64,000 bases of DNA, taken from NCBI GenBank assembly GCA_019916065.1, contig CM034240.1, positions 33,865,149-33,929,148 on the forward strand, given 5' to 3'. Origin of the DNA: Vitellaria paradoxa (taxonomy: Eukaryota; Streptophyta; Magnoliopsida; Ericales; Sapotaceae). The notes below the pieces were generated by a model. That model did no database searches and was not told the origin of the DNA. It saw nothing but the letters and a program-made list of their open reading frames with translations. Each line of letters opens with the position of its first letter. The stretch's first letter is position 1. Shown here one piece after another: positions 1 to 11,539 of the stretch. Position numbers and translations under genes: made by a program.

Positions 1-2421
1 TCTTCAAGCTTCCTTCGCCATAATGACCCTGAAAAACATACGAATACCTTGTTAAAACAACATTTTACACTTCTAGAAAGTAGGAGGGAGGAAGAGAGAG
101 ATTTACATTGGAGAGATGATACTGGGGATCGATTGCTAGAACCTATACAAAGTAGAAATAACAAATTTGTCATGTCATTTAATTTTAAACAAATGTGTTT
201 ATATTTGAAAACAAAAGGTGGATCACAGTGATGGAATTAAAAATGTCAAGTTGGATTTGGGGGAAGGGGAAGATAAAATGTTTGAATCTAATAAAACACG
301 AGTTGTAACATTAACTTTTAATCCTATATCAACTCTAATGTTTTAATTTTTTTTAACTATAAAACATATGACATCTACAATAAATTTGACAATTAATAAG
401 TAGAGTTATAGTCCTCTATATTAGTTCCATCGTATGTTCAAGATTCTAAGTTTATGTTATAAATAATTACACGGTCAATTATATAATAAAAAGTTAGTTT
501 GAAGATATTAAACATTACTAAATTATTTTTTATATCAATTTATGATCCAACATAAAAGGATTACTTATTATTACCATTATTGTTATTTTTTTAATGTGAA
601 GTCTATACTTGGAGTGAGGGAAGGTCGGGGTTAAGTGGGGATAATTAAAAGGGGAAAATGTCTCACTTAACCTTTTTTCGATTAGAGGGGAAAAGGGTTT
701 AACTTCAAAAAAGATTAAGTGAAGCTAAGCAGGTGAAAATATTCATTATTCAATGTTACACCATTACTGATACCACGTCAGATTTTACTACTGTGATAAT
801 GAATATTTTCTCATTAAGCAGGGGTGGGCATCTCTCCACTTATCCTGGAATAGCTCCAAATTGTAACCCCTCATTTGGGAGGTAACAAAGGGAAGAAAAA
901 AATATTAATTTTTTAGTTCTAGAGGTACCTATCTCCCATTCTAACAGAGGAAAGGGGAAGCACTAGTTTTTAAATATAGTAAGAGCATTTATGTAAAATC
1001 TACTTTGTATGGATTTTACCCTCTCATCAATCTTCAAACCGATCAAGTTTTATCCTTCGCCCTTCATTGATTACCCCTTCAAACTAGGCAAGTGCATACA
1101 TCCCACTTAACTCCACCTCAATTTTAATCTAATTCAAACCCATTGCCGGTTTGGCATACTAAAAAACTACAAAAAATTCTATAAATCTCTAACAACTTCT
1201 CTATCTTTAATTTTCCCACCATCACTAATTTAAAAAAATTCTAATATTTTGTTAAAAAAAAATCTGAAAATAAATTAACCGAATATGTAAATTTTTTATA
1301 CAATCATATTTTTTGTATCGAAAACTTTCAAATGAGTATAATTGTTGTTATTTTTTGTGAATTTTTTTGAATCTGTGGGAACAAATTTGAAAAACCGTTC
1401 CCACAATTTACTATTTTTTAGAAAAAAAAATGCATTAAAATTAATCTCAAATCATATTTTATCTAAATTTATCTTTTTTTTTTTTTAACTCCAAACGGGA
1501 AAATTCACTCGACTCCATCATTTTCAATCTAAGCATCGCGAGAAGGGTTCGGGAGTGAAAAAGTGGGTAAAAAGAATAAAAGATATTGAATATTCATTCT
1601 TTTTAATTAAGTTCAGAATTTTTTTTACTCGGTGTTATTTTGTTAAATGGAAATAAATGTTAAAAAATATGTATATACATTGGTATATATGTTACAATTT
1701 AAAAAAAAGACGGAAATATACTATTATATAAAAAGTTATTTAAAAAATAAGCGGGATTTACTTTTCCAAAATTTGCCCAAATTTAGAGGAAGTACTGTTT
1801 TTTTAGAAGTGATCACAATTTTAAACATAACATGAACATCTTCAAACTATCAAAAAAAAAAAAAAAAAAAACATGAACATCTTCAACATAATTACAGCAC
1901 GGATATTTTAATTTAAAATTGATAAAGTATAATTTAATTTTAAAATATTTCAACACAACTTGATTTATATATTCGAACACGACGTGACCGATTGTCACTC
2001 CAACAATCGAAAGTCTTCGTTCCACATTTTCCTTCTTATTTTGGCTTCAAATTCCACAGAGAAAAACCCATTATCACTTCCAATTTTTTTTTTTTGGCTC
2101 AAATCAAACGCAGCATAATTCACCTTGTGTGCTTCATGTCAGTTATAAGAGTGCATGCTGTATGTGATGAATTGAAAGTCCAGTATCGTGAAAGTCGTAG
2201 GTGGAGCCCAAAAAAAAAGGATCCGACGTAGTTTGGGAAGAAAAAAAAAAAAAAAAAAATTAAATTTTTTTTCGTAGTTAACTTTTAGTTAGTCACTAAA
2301 AAATTAATTTTTTTAGCATTTAAAAAAAAATTAATATAAAAAAAATTAATTTTTAGTAATTAGTTTTTAATTTTTTATTAATTTGATATTTTTACCTTTA
2401 TAGCTTAAAAAAATTTTAAAT
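1..2421. other. AT-rich non-coding DNA, no gene recognised
   Basis: I see no coding sequence with family similarity. The stretch is rich in A/T with long homopolymer runs, for example poly-A near 1850-1870 and 2240-2260. The short ORFs have low-complexity, Lys/Phe-rich translations typical of random AT-rich DNA. Some segments (about 1130-1500, 2260-2420) look like decayed mobile DNA, but no terminal repeats were identified. Confidence 0.5.
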
Positions 2422-2547
2422 TTATATAAAAGGATAAATATGATATTTAAAAAAAAAAAAAAAATTATTAGTGAAAGATTTAGTAACTAAGCTTCCTAAA
2501 CAAAACCTTAGACTAGACTGGGGCTTATCAAAACAGAAGGAACTTAC

Positions 2548-2625
2548 CGTGGGTGCAACCAGGGGAATTGCTAGGAGTAGTGCTAGAAGCATAAGGGAAA
2601 CAAGCTTGGTCATAGCCTTTGCCAT
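2548..2625 (-). CDS. First exon of a small secreted protein (signal peptide); rest of gene not found
   Basis: Seen: an ATG at 2625-2623 (minus) opens a 26-codon frame with a classical secretory signal peptide: a basic N-terminus (MAKAMTK), a Leu/Ala-rich core of about 14 residues, then a Pro/Ala-containing end. Codon 26 is followed directly by GTAAGT (2547-2542), a consensus plant splice donor in phase 0. A TATA box lies about 145 bp upstream and the leader contains a pyrimidine/TA microsatellite, as in real plant 5' UTRs. Known: a signal peptide ended by an early intron is common in small cysteine-rich plant proteins such as GASA/snakin or defensin-like peptides. Inferred: this is the start of such a gene. 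I found no second exon in the 2.5 kb downstream on this strand, where the DNA is AT-rich, so the gene may be truncated, may have a long intron or may be a pseudogene. The mature protein cannot be named. Confidence 0.5.
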
Positions 2626-2659
2626 TGCCACCACAACACTGAAGCCTCACTCCTTCTAG

Positions 2660-2660
2660 C

Positions 2661-2693
<33 letters not shown>

Positions 2694-2701
2694 GGGGGGG
2701 G
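2660..2701. repeat. Compound microsatellite (TA)n(GA)n(G)n in the 5' leader
   Basis: About nine TA units are followed by about seven GA units and a run of eight G. It lies between the TATA box and the ATG of the minus-strand signal-peptide exon, so in the transcript it would read as a C/CT/TA tract. Pyrimidine-rich CT microsatellites are common in plant 5' UTRs. It is probably length-polymorphic. Confidence 0.85.
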
Positions 2702-2765
2702 ATGGAGGGGCTTATTTTGATAGATTGTTCTTTTCCTTGTGTTGAGTTCGGCTTGATTCAATCGA

Positions 2766-2774
2766 CTTATATAG
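2766..2774 (-). promoter_or_regulatory. TATA box of the signal-peptide exon
   Basis: Minus strand reads CTATATAAG, a good plant TATA box. It is about 145 bp upstream of the ATG, implying a leader of roughly 110-120 nt. The region around it is less AT-rich than the surroundings, as expected for a promoter retained from a real gene. Confidence 0.5.
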
Positions 2775-2779
2775 ACCTC

Positions 2780-4374
2780 CGTTTGACGGTCGGCCAACAG
2801 ATCCAGGCACCTGGTTTGATCTAAGTTGCATGTGGTATTCTCAAAATGTCCTACAGATGAAAGGGTTCAATTTTTTTCTCCTTTATTTTTTTCGGTTGTC
2901 ATAAAAGAATCTTGATTTTTAATACAATGATTATCATAATAAGAATTAATAAAAATAAAAACAAACACATTGAATTTTGAGCGTGAGTATCTATTTTAAT
3001 GTCCTCGTTCAAATCATAAAACCAAGGATTCTATGTTATGGGAGTGTTTGAAGTAACAAAAAGTGAGTTAATTTGAAATAATTTGTGAGTTCATAATTCC
3101 TGTAGTAAGATAACAATAAATAACTTTTAAAAATTTTTAAAAATTTTTAAAATTTTTTAATATTTTACATTATACCGAATGGATTCTATCTGTAAAGGTT
3201 TGTTCGAACAGATTCTTTGAAATATTAGAAAGAATATCATTATTCTACTTTATAACTTTTCTCTAATTTATAGAATTAAAATATTTAATTTTTAAATCAT
3301 CTAAATTTTCTTTATTATTTTTTCTAGAACGTTAAATAAAGTAAGAGAGAAATTATTTTTGATGTTAAAAATTTTTAAAGGTGATGAACACGGTTTCTTA
3401 AGGGATAAATTACATTCACATTCCCTCAATATTTTAGTAATTATATTCAATATATGTCAGCGTTTAAAAAATGATACTTACCTTATTTTAAAATTTATTA
3501 ATATTAAACCCCTTCTATTAAAACAATTACTAGAACTTAATAGAAAATGCCGAAGTAACTAAAAATTTAGGTAATTTTTCTATTTTACCCATCCTCTCAT
3601 ATCTTTATCAGTTTTTTTTTTTTTTTTGTTTTTATACAAAGTTTTCCAATAAATTTTTGTTAATGCTTTGTTTTCTTTTTTTTTTTTTTGTTTTCAATTT
3701 AAACATAGAAAGTAGAACGATTGATGTTAATAGCAAATTTTAAAGTCACAAAAATTATTGAGAAATGAGATCATGCATAAGGTTACTTTAACAATATTCA
3801 AATTGATAATACTGTGGTTATTTTTTTGGTAATTAATACTATGGTTATTTAATTAAAAAAAAAGGATAAATTCACTTTACTCTTAAATTTTTAAACTTCT
3901 CCTCCTCTCGTAATGAATTGCTAAATTCACTATCTCTTAAATTTTTAAATTTTATATCCTCTTGTAACGATTTTTTTATAATAGAAAAATTAAAAGTAAA
4001 ATGTATTAACTATTATTTATTTATTTAATTAATAGTCATGACATTACAAAAAGATCTGAGAGAACAAATTAAAGAGGGTATTCCGGTGATATCGAAAGTT
4101 GGGGGAGCGGGGGGTGGTTGGCCATTGAAACATGGGATGTTCCCAATACGTAAGTTGATGCCAAATACAAATATTGAAAAAAATGAGTTCAATTATTTCT
4201 TGGGGGATTAGAAACTAGAGTTCAATTATTGAATTGGACGACTTTGACGGTATTTTATGATATGGGCATCTGAGTCGAGCACATGGCCTAAAAGATGCGC
4301 CCAAGCGAACAGCTGCCCGCTTCTTGCGCTGTAATCCATCCCTTGCTGTCGATGTCTGCTTCCATCAATTAAGG
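2780..4374. other. Non-coding, nothing recognised
   Basis: AT-rich DNA with homopolymer runs. No ORF has recognisable similarity and no boundary motif was found. Confidence 0.5.
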
Positions 4375-4710
4375 CATCGTTTGGGATCTAAAGAGTTAAT
4401 TGACTTATAACTAATTGGCTTATTTGTTAATTTGTAAAATGATTAAATTTATCATCTTACATTTTAATTTTTTTTAAAATTTTCAAAGATAAAAATGTCA
4501 AATTAACCAAAATTAAAAATTCACCTAAAAAAGTCACATTTTTTTCTTTTTCAAACACAAAAGTAACTGACTTATTGTTAGCCGGCTAAATCAACCAAAA
4601 CTAGAAATTCACCTTAAAAAAAGCACATTTTTTCTCTTCCCAAACACAAAAGTAGCTAGCCGACTAAAAATAGGGCAGCTACTTTCCTTCCCAAACCAAG
4701 CATAAGGATC
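4375..4710. mobile_element. MITE-like element, copy 1
   Basis: The stretch is bounded by CGTTTGGGA on the left and TCCCAAAC(C) on the right, inverted with respect to each other, as in many plant TIR elements. The inside is non-coding and AT-rich and contains an internal duplication of about 105 bp (Lys/Asn-like A-rich text ending in CCAAACACAAAAGTA, twice). A clearly homologous block occurs at about 24885-25140, so this is a repeat family. No TSD could be fixed by eye and the superfamily is not established. Confidence 0.45.
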
Positions 4711-5039
4711 TATGTTTGGCAGACCTTTTCTAACTTTTAATTATTTCTTTTCGAAAGAAGAGAATTTGGAAGACTAGGAAGTCATGTTTTCGTTCCAAAT
4801 TCATAACATAGGCTTTCTAAATAGTTGATAAATATTTTTTATATATTTTTTATTAATTAAATAAATTTTGTAATAGTTGATATTTATTTTTGATTATTTA
4901 TTTGTTATTTTAGCCCGATAAAATATTTGGACCAAGATTGGAAAATACCGAATAATCCTTAGTCGATATATATGGCTAGAGCTTAATCATTTGGAGTTGG
5001 AACGTTAATTATGAAATATAATTATAAGATTTTTTTAGG

Positions 5040-5855
5040 CTGTAGTCATACCCTGCTTAAGCTAAGCAGATGCCTGATTAGGGGTAACAGAAGGGTCAAG
5101 AGGTGTAACTTGGTTCCCTATTTGTGATATATATTGAGATATACGTTTGCCATAAGCGTAAACGGTACGGTTAGTAAGCCCACATGCTTTGCTAAGCGTC
5201 ACCCGTTCTAGAATAAGGTTGGGGGTATATGGAGATTAGAGAATATGCATAGACATTACATTTCATCACTACCTATTGCATGAGATTGCATATATTATTA
5301 TTGTGTGTTGATACGATGAGATTGTTAATTATAATAATATTTTAATATGTGATTTATTGATGAAGAGTTGAATTGTGAACATAAAATAATAAAGATAAGA
5401 ACTACAGTGATTTGATTTCTGAAATGGGATGCGTAGGCAACTTAGGCTTGAATAGCTTAAGTCTGGTCTTAACTATGGATAATAACAATTGCATTTATTC
5501 TTCTAAATTGGGAGTTGAATTATTAATATTATAAATTGTGTGACCCAGAGAGTGGGTTTGATACTTATATTTATGATATTATGATTTTAAGAAATATAAA
5601 TATGATTATAGTATTTGTTCTAATCGTACAGATCTTAGATGCGGTCATTGGAAATGTGTTAAAGTGGATTACGTTATTGATAAATTAATGATGATGTATT
5701 CAAATATTGTTTTATACGGTGAATGAGTAATGATTTTGAATATATCAATGATTATAATTCATTGTGAATTGAATTTGAATTCGATTTTATTTATTTAGTT
5801 AGTTTTCACATTCCCATGTCGTCCGTCTCTGATTTTGAGGTTAGGGGCGTGACAA
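5040..5855 (+). mobile_element. Probable LTR remnant of a gypsy element
   Basis: The right edge reads GAGGTTAGGGGCGTGACA, a typical 3' end of plant Ty3/gypsy LTRs, ending in CA at about 5855. The inside is non-coding and of moderate GC. No PBS or polypurine tract follows and the left boundary is not identifiable, so this is either a degraded solo LTR or an LTR fragment. Confidence 0.35.
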
Positions 5856-6949
5856 ATTTTGCACCAATTAGAATTTGGACAAAAAATGACCGATTTATCC
5901 TTAAGCATGTTTTCACCCAAATTTGTATTGTGAATTTTTTTTAAGGTTGAGGAATACTGATTGACATTTTTTTTTATAATTGTTAAAAACTTAAAAATTA
6001 AAATTTATTTTTATAGTTTTTAAACAATTGATGTCAGTATTTTTTTTATTATATTTCAATTTATTAAATCAAATTTAAAAGATAAAATAAATTATGAAAT
6101 TGAAATATCCATTTCAATCTTTTCATGATTTTCATATTGGCAATCAAATAAAGAAATAGAATGGATATTTAATTCCATTCCTATCCCCCACCCTTATTGT
6201 CATTTCGTTCTATTCTTTCCTTTATATTAAGTCATTTTTTTATTGGTGTTCAGGGAACTCTTTAAGGGCCAATAAAGATATGCCACATAATAAAATCTTA
6301 CATTTTTTTATGCACAACTCTATAAAAATGCTAGACATTATTATGTGTTATATTTTCATTGGTACTTTGAGTGTCCTTGGTTCACCCAAAACCATTATAC
6401 TAAGTAGCTATTATGGCTTTTTAGAATATATTTTCCTTGAAGACAACTACTAATTTAATTCAATGTGCATGTGAGCTCCTTGAAAAGTGTTTGTTGTCAA
6501 AAACACCAAGTGCCTGCCGTTGTTGTAGCGAATAAAATTAACCATTTATTGCCAAACTGTGTTAACGGAGAGCTAATTTCCTTGAAAATCAAGTGGCATT
6601 GGTGACAAAAACATAATAGACTTCTATTTCGAAATCAACCTAACAGAGAACAGGAAAATAACATAGAAAATTAGATGATGGGGATTTTGGAAATGGTTGT
6701 GAATTAGGAATTCGAAGGCAATTAATTAAAAATTAAGGAAATTAAACGACATAGTTTAAAGATATGAAAACTAAAACGATAAACTAAAATTTGAAACAAT
6801 GAATTAAAGGTCTAGGCTCCAAATCAATTCTAAGGGTGATATATTGGTGAGTCTCCTAAGGTATTGAATTTAAGTTAATCTAATGACAACAAAGGTCCCA
6901 TTAAATTAGAAGGTTAGCAATAAAGTCTAAACTTATGGAATTGAATTCA
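5856..6949. other. Non-coding, nothing recognised
   Basis: AT-rich intergenic DNA between the LTR remnant and the CACTA terminus. I see no coding or terminal-repeat signal. Confidence 0.5.
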
Positions 6950-7250
6950 CACTACTAGAATAAGCGAAATTAATGGCCGCTTGAGGCGGTCACCCAAAGC
7001 CTTAAGGCAGTCAAGAAAGCTATTGACAACCACTTCAAGGCAGTTGCAGATGCTTGGGTAGAGAAAATGAATAATCAACCACCCTAAGCGGTCGAGACGC
7101 CTTTCGACTCCCTAAATTGGTCGAGAATCAAGTAGGTAGAAATCAATAACCGATAGCTTTTAAGCGGTCGTCAAAAAGGCTTTGTTGACTACCTCTAAGT
7201 GGTCGCTTATACGCAAAATCCTTTACTGGCCGCGTCTAGGCCAGTTTCCT
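6950..7250 (+). mobile_element. CACTA (En/Spm) terminus with subterminal repeats
   Basis: The stretch starts with CACTACTAGAA, the canonical terminal sequence of plant CACTA elements. It is followed by a cluster of direct and inverted copies of a short motif around AAGCGGTCG / GAGGCGGTC (at least six in 300 bp). Such subterminal repeats bind the element's TNPA-like protein in well-studied CACTA systems. The mirror terminus was not found within the next several kb, so only one end is demonstrated. The nearby TNP2-like relic and tandem array probably belong to the same element. Confidence 0.7.
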
Positions 7251-7624
7251 TTTTTTTTTTTTTTTTTAAAGAAACTAATTACTTTTGTTTGACCCAAGAT
7301 AAACTTGTAATAGACCTATAATAGCATATAAACCTTTACATTCATAATGAACTTGTATCACAAATGAAACACGAAAAAATGAAACAATAAATATATAATT
7401 AAAAGCCTTCAACAAAAAATAAAATATTTTTACAAAATCATGCTTTAGTAACAATCGGAACAAAACAAAAAGTCTTCGTTTGAATATATTATGCAAAACA
7501 GCAAAAGCACCCGTCAAACTTGAAATAGATTGAAAAAAAATTAGAAAAAATAGTGATAGAAATTATAATGAACATAATCTTAAACAAAATAAACTTGCAA
7601 AACTTTAAATTAAATCAAACTTTA

Positions 7625-8430
7625 ATTTATAAGTTATGCCAGGCCATTCTGAGTGATCTATAGCTCGGATTCCAGCGTGGTTCATTTCAGCGTGTTTGAA
7701 ATGCCATGAACTATGTGCACGTCAGGTCTCATTCACATTGGACGATGTTTGCTCGTTTTGAGCACTTGACCCCTAATATGGAAGTTCTAAATTTTAAGTT
7801 TCATTTGTAAGCTACGTCGAGCCATTCCGAGTGATCCATAGCTCGAATTCCCACGCGGTTTATCCCAGCATGTCTGAAATGCCATGAACTAAGTGCATGT
7901 CAGGTCCCCGTCCACATTGGACAACGTTTGCTCATTTTGAGCACTTGACTCCTGATGTGGAAGTTCTAAGTTTCATTTATAAGCTACGTCGGGCCATTCT
8001 GAGCAATCCGTAGCTCGGATTCCCGCACGATTCATTCTAGCATGTCTGAAATGCTATGAACTATGTGCACGTCAGGTCTTGTCCACATCGGATGATGTTT
8101 ACTTGTTTTGAGCACTTGACTCTTAATGTGGAAGTTTTAAGTTTCATTTGTAAGCTATGCTAGGCTATTTTGATCGATTCATAGCTCAAATTCTTACATG
8201 GTTTGTTTTAGTATGTTTGAAATGCTATAAGCTACGTGCACGTTAGGTCTCATCCACATCAGACAACGTTTTCTCATTTTGAGCGCTTGAGTCCTAATGT
8301 GAAAGTTTTAAGTTTTATTTGTAAGCTACACCAGGCCATTTCGAGTGATCCATAGCTTGGATTCCCGTGCAGTTCATTCTACCATGTCTGAAATGTCATG
8401 AACTACATGCATGTTAGGTCTTAGGACTAT
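7625..8430. repeat. Tandem array, unit about 171-178 bp, about 4.7 copies
   Basis: Successive units begin with AAGYTAYGYC-like text at about 7631, 7809, 7981, 8152 and 8323, giving periods of 178, 172, 171 and 171. Each unit contains recurring blocks such as TCATAGCTCG-like, GAAATGCCATGAACTA and TTTTGAGCACTTGA. Units differ by mostly C/T and G/A transitions, as expected for methylated DNA that has decayed. The array lies between the CACTA terminus and the transposase relic and is best read as an internal repeat of that element. The unit length is close to that of centromeric satellites, but a five-copy block is not a satellite array. Confidence 0.85.
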
Positions 8431-8489
8431 GATCTATGGCAGGCACCTGACTGAGGATTACTCTCGTCCCCATCTCTAGTCTCAAGACT

Positions 8490-8850
8490 ATGATTTGTGG
8501 TGGGCATCCCAACCATGATCTCATGGATCATTTCCATCATATGATCCCCAGGGACAACATCTTCATATGATGCTACTCTTTCTGCACAACGCCACAATGA
8601 AACATAAGCCTTTTCATGCTTTGTCTAATTCTTATATGTCTTAAAAAACCCATGCCTCAACAGTTGATCCTTGACCACATGTTGTGTGAAATGATATTGA
8701 TTTATACATCATGGGCAATTGATTGATTGTTGATCCAACGTATGGTTATACATAATGAACTCTTCAATCCCTTGGACATGTCATCTCAACAGCTTATCCG
8801 GCAAGTCAATCGATGTCTTCATCATCCCGTCAAGTCCGGTGTTGTCCAAA
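8490..8850 (-). pseudogene. Relic of CACTA TNP2-type transposase, N-terminal transposase-associated domain
   Basis: Translation of the minus strand, ignoring stops, gives a pattern like the plant 'transposase-associated' N-terminal domain of TNP2 proteins. A GIEEFIMYN-like helix is followed by INCP (family: CPC..C), then QHVVKDQLLRHGFFKTYKNWTKHE (family: HL...GF...Y..W..HGE). Downstream is an acidic stretch ending in GDHMMEMIHEIM. Several stops interrupt it, and the large catalytic part of TNP2 is absent: the reading direction runs straight into the tandem array. It is a dead fragment that links the repeat array and the CACTA terminus into one element. The domain assignment rests on motif spacing only. 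Confidence 0.55.
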
Positions 8851-8899
8851 ATTCTAAACAAGTCTATGAATGGTGATTCAATATTCGAACAGTGAACTC

Positions 8900-10117
8900 G
8901 TTACATGTATGTTTGTTTGAAAACACCTAAATGCTTTAAACTACAGGGTGGTTGGTCCTATCCCATTTGAGAATGCACGTTCCAACGCTTACTCAAACTT
9001 CTAATGCCTCGTTTTATTATCAACCAAAATTTTAGCAACATCTCCATGTAGTTCTCCAACTACACGACATAAAACTGATTTTTTTGAATTTATGTATGTA
9101 ATCAGAGAACAACTTGGAGTACCTACACTAAATATCGACCAATATAGAACTAACATGAGCGACGTTAAGTACGAGATTGATTATTGCATTTCAAACTATC
9201 CAAATTGGACAAGTTAAGAATCACATACATCGATGTGTGCATCCTCGTTAGAATAATGAGACAGGACTGAAAAGACTCAACTCATTGCTAAAATGATTTT
9301 CAATTTAAAGGCTCCATCAAACAAAGGAACCAACTTACACGACATTTGAACTAAAAACTTGCAATTACCTTCAACTAATTTATAAAATAATCCAACTACT
9401 TTGATCAACCACAATTAGAGGAAACTTGAATTCACTTCAAGAATTAGAGAAAAATCGTTTCCAACTAAGTAAGACAACAAATTGAACACCTCTGCATAAA
9501 CCAAAATTAATGATTCTTCATAAAAGGATGCAAGAATATAAAATTGGAAAGATGAGTTCTAATGAAGTCTCGAAGAAAATCCAACAACCCAACAAAAATA
9601 AGGTAGGATTAAGGATAGGAGAACATGTATATAATGAGAAATCACATCAATCACCATTTTCATTGAGTTGGAACCAAAAGAAAATACTTTCCTAACATTA
9701 AAATAGATGGCATAAATATATTAATAAAGAACTTGAAATCTTACAACTAAAAATTAAATAGAACTTCAATAAAATTTACAATGATTGAAGCTTAAAACCC
9801 TAACACACACACACATATATATAAGAACAAATGAAAGGCTCTTGGGAGGGCTCCCATTTATAAGCATAAATAAGAAGCCCCTTAGAGGGCTCCCTTTGAC
9901 AGTAGGTGTTCTAGGGTATTTTTATCCTCTAAATTTATAAAATTTGAATTTATAATATTTTCCTATGATTTTTACATCTAAACGCCAAATAAGACATCCA
10001 AATTATGGATCTATTATTCGAGTGGATGTCAAAACAAGTTGCTTAAAATAGTCGAGGAAGCTAGGTTTATTGATGCAGGGCTAGGGCATGGTAAATGCTT
10101 GGATGACATAGAGTGAT
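8900..10117. other. Non-coding, probably old mobile DNA
   Basis: No coding sequence was recognised. A short (CA)n(TA)n microsatellite lies near 9803-9823. Around 9835-9900 there are two imperfect inverted blocks built on GGGCTCC / GGAGCCC beside a TATA-like sequence readable on the minus strand (TTATAAATGGGAG). This suggests another degraded LTR promoter, but the ends could not be found. Confidence 0.4.
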
Positions 10118-11515
10118 TGACCCTGAAATATGTCTGGGTTCTACCTCTCAAGTGCAAGAGGGTGATTGTAGTCTTACTCGGTGAGAACCGAGTTCATCTC
10201 CACAGGGAGGGCTTTATTAAAAGCTCTAGACTTGTTTTCTTAGTTAGTAGGTGAACCTAACTTAACCTAAACTAAATTTGGATTATGGGAATGCTTAGAT
10301 ATGGGTGTGGTTGAGGATGGTGAAGTGAAGGAATTAAACTAAAACAAAAGCATTAGAAATAATATTAATTAAAACAATCTTGACTACAAGCCAAATCCGG
10401 TATTGTGGTGGCAATGGTTCTCTCAAATACATTAATAACTCAACTCAACAAATGCACATGCGTTGTTGGGTCGGAAGATGTTCCTTAAAATATGATTTGT
10501 GGAAATCTCAAAGTACGTAGAGGCTTTTGAAATTAATTTTAGGTTCACCGGAACATTGAATCAAACACCTTGTGTACACAAGTGCAACCAAGCTTTGATT
10601 ATAACACAGGTGAGCCAATTTCGTAGGGAAGCCTATATTTTGGTTTAGAAAATAAGTTCTAAGTCACTAGGCAATTGAATTAAGCACTTGATATGTAGGA
10701 GTAAGAACTCGTTACCAAGTGAAGATTGTAACACAGGTAACTTGATGTCATAGGAAAACCTAATTTGGGTTTTTGAAAATAAGACTCTGACTCATCAGGA
10801 CATTGAACCGAACACTTGGTGTGCACAAGTAAAAACTTGTAACCAAGCTACGGTTGTAACACGGGCGACCAGGTTTCGAAAGAACCCTAACTTTACCAAG
10901 AGATTTCAATTGAAAGCCAAAAAAAAAATGTTTTCGTAAAAATCATTTGCATCCGATTGAACCAAAACCAACCAAAATACTTTCAATGGCTTGAAGTCGA
11001 GAATAAAACTAGCCTAACATAGTCATAGCAAAATCACAAAGAAGAAATAGGAGACATGCCATTGAAACAAAATAAGATTAAACGCACAAAGAGAAAAAGC
11101 TGAATACTTAACTTAAAATTAAAACATGAAAGTAAAACTTACAAATAGAGTAGCAATCTTGAACAACGAACTTGAAAACTTTTAACCCTAACCCTAGAAA
11201 AGTTTTTAAAAGAAAAATCCTCCAAAAGAAAAGTCTTCTAAAAGAAAAAGTCTCCCCCTTTTATGTTCTGAAACTCCCCTATTTATATAGGGTTATGACG
11301 AAGGGCAAAATATGTAATGCATTTCGAGTAAAGAAAACCAAAAGTCATGGAGGATGAGTGCCCATGATGGATGTGGGGCACCCATGACCCTACTGTTCGA
11401 TGAAAGTCCTCAATGAGCAGCTCCACTCAGTAGTTCTAATCCTCCTCTCGGTGGCCGCCCATTTGATGAATAGTGGGATGCCTATGGACTCTGAGGGGCA
11501 CCCATGGTAGATGTT
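10118..11515 (-). mobile_element. LTR (truncated) of an Athila-like gypsy family, 'F'
   Basis: On the plus strand it starts TGACCCTG and continues with the block CAAGTGCAAGAGGGTG...CTCGGTGAG...CCGAG...ATCCACAGGGA. Variants of the same block start the LTRs at 48350 and 53357, so it is homologous and lies in the same (minus) orientation. A minus-strand TATA box (CCCTATATAAATAGGGG) lies near 11277-11293. Upstream of it (plus 11345-11510) are repeated GGGCACCCATG-type motifs. The expected far end of the LTR is missing: copia coding sequence begins by about 11540, so the LTR was truncated there. The seam is placed only approximately. Confidence 0.6.
10542..10890. repeat. Three tandem units of about 120-128 bp inside LTR F
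   Basis: Three units are aligned on (C/A)ATTGAA(T/C)...CACTTG...AAGTG/AAGTA...TTGTAACAC(A/G)GG...GAAAATAAG, starting near 10554, 10673 and 10801. The periods are 119 and 128. Units are quite diverged from each other, so the duplication is old. No comparable array was noticed in the related LTRs at 48350 or 53357. Confidence 0.7.
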
Positions 11516-11539
11516 GCCTAATACAAGACCAAAACCCAG

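Noticed and set aside
11180..11200. Two telomere-like CCCTAA units
   Set aside because: Only two units inside an LTR leader; not an interstitial telomere.
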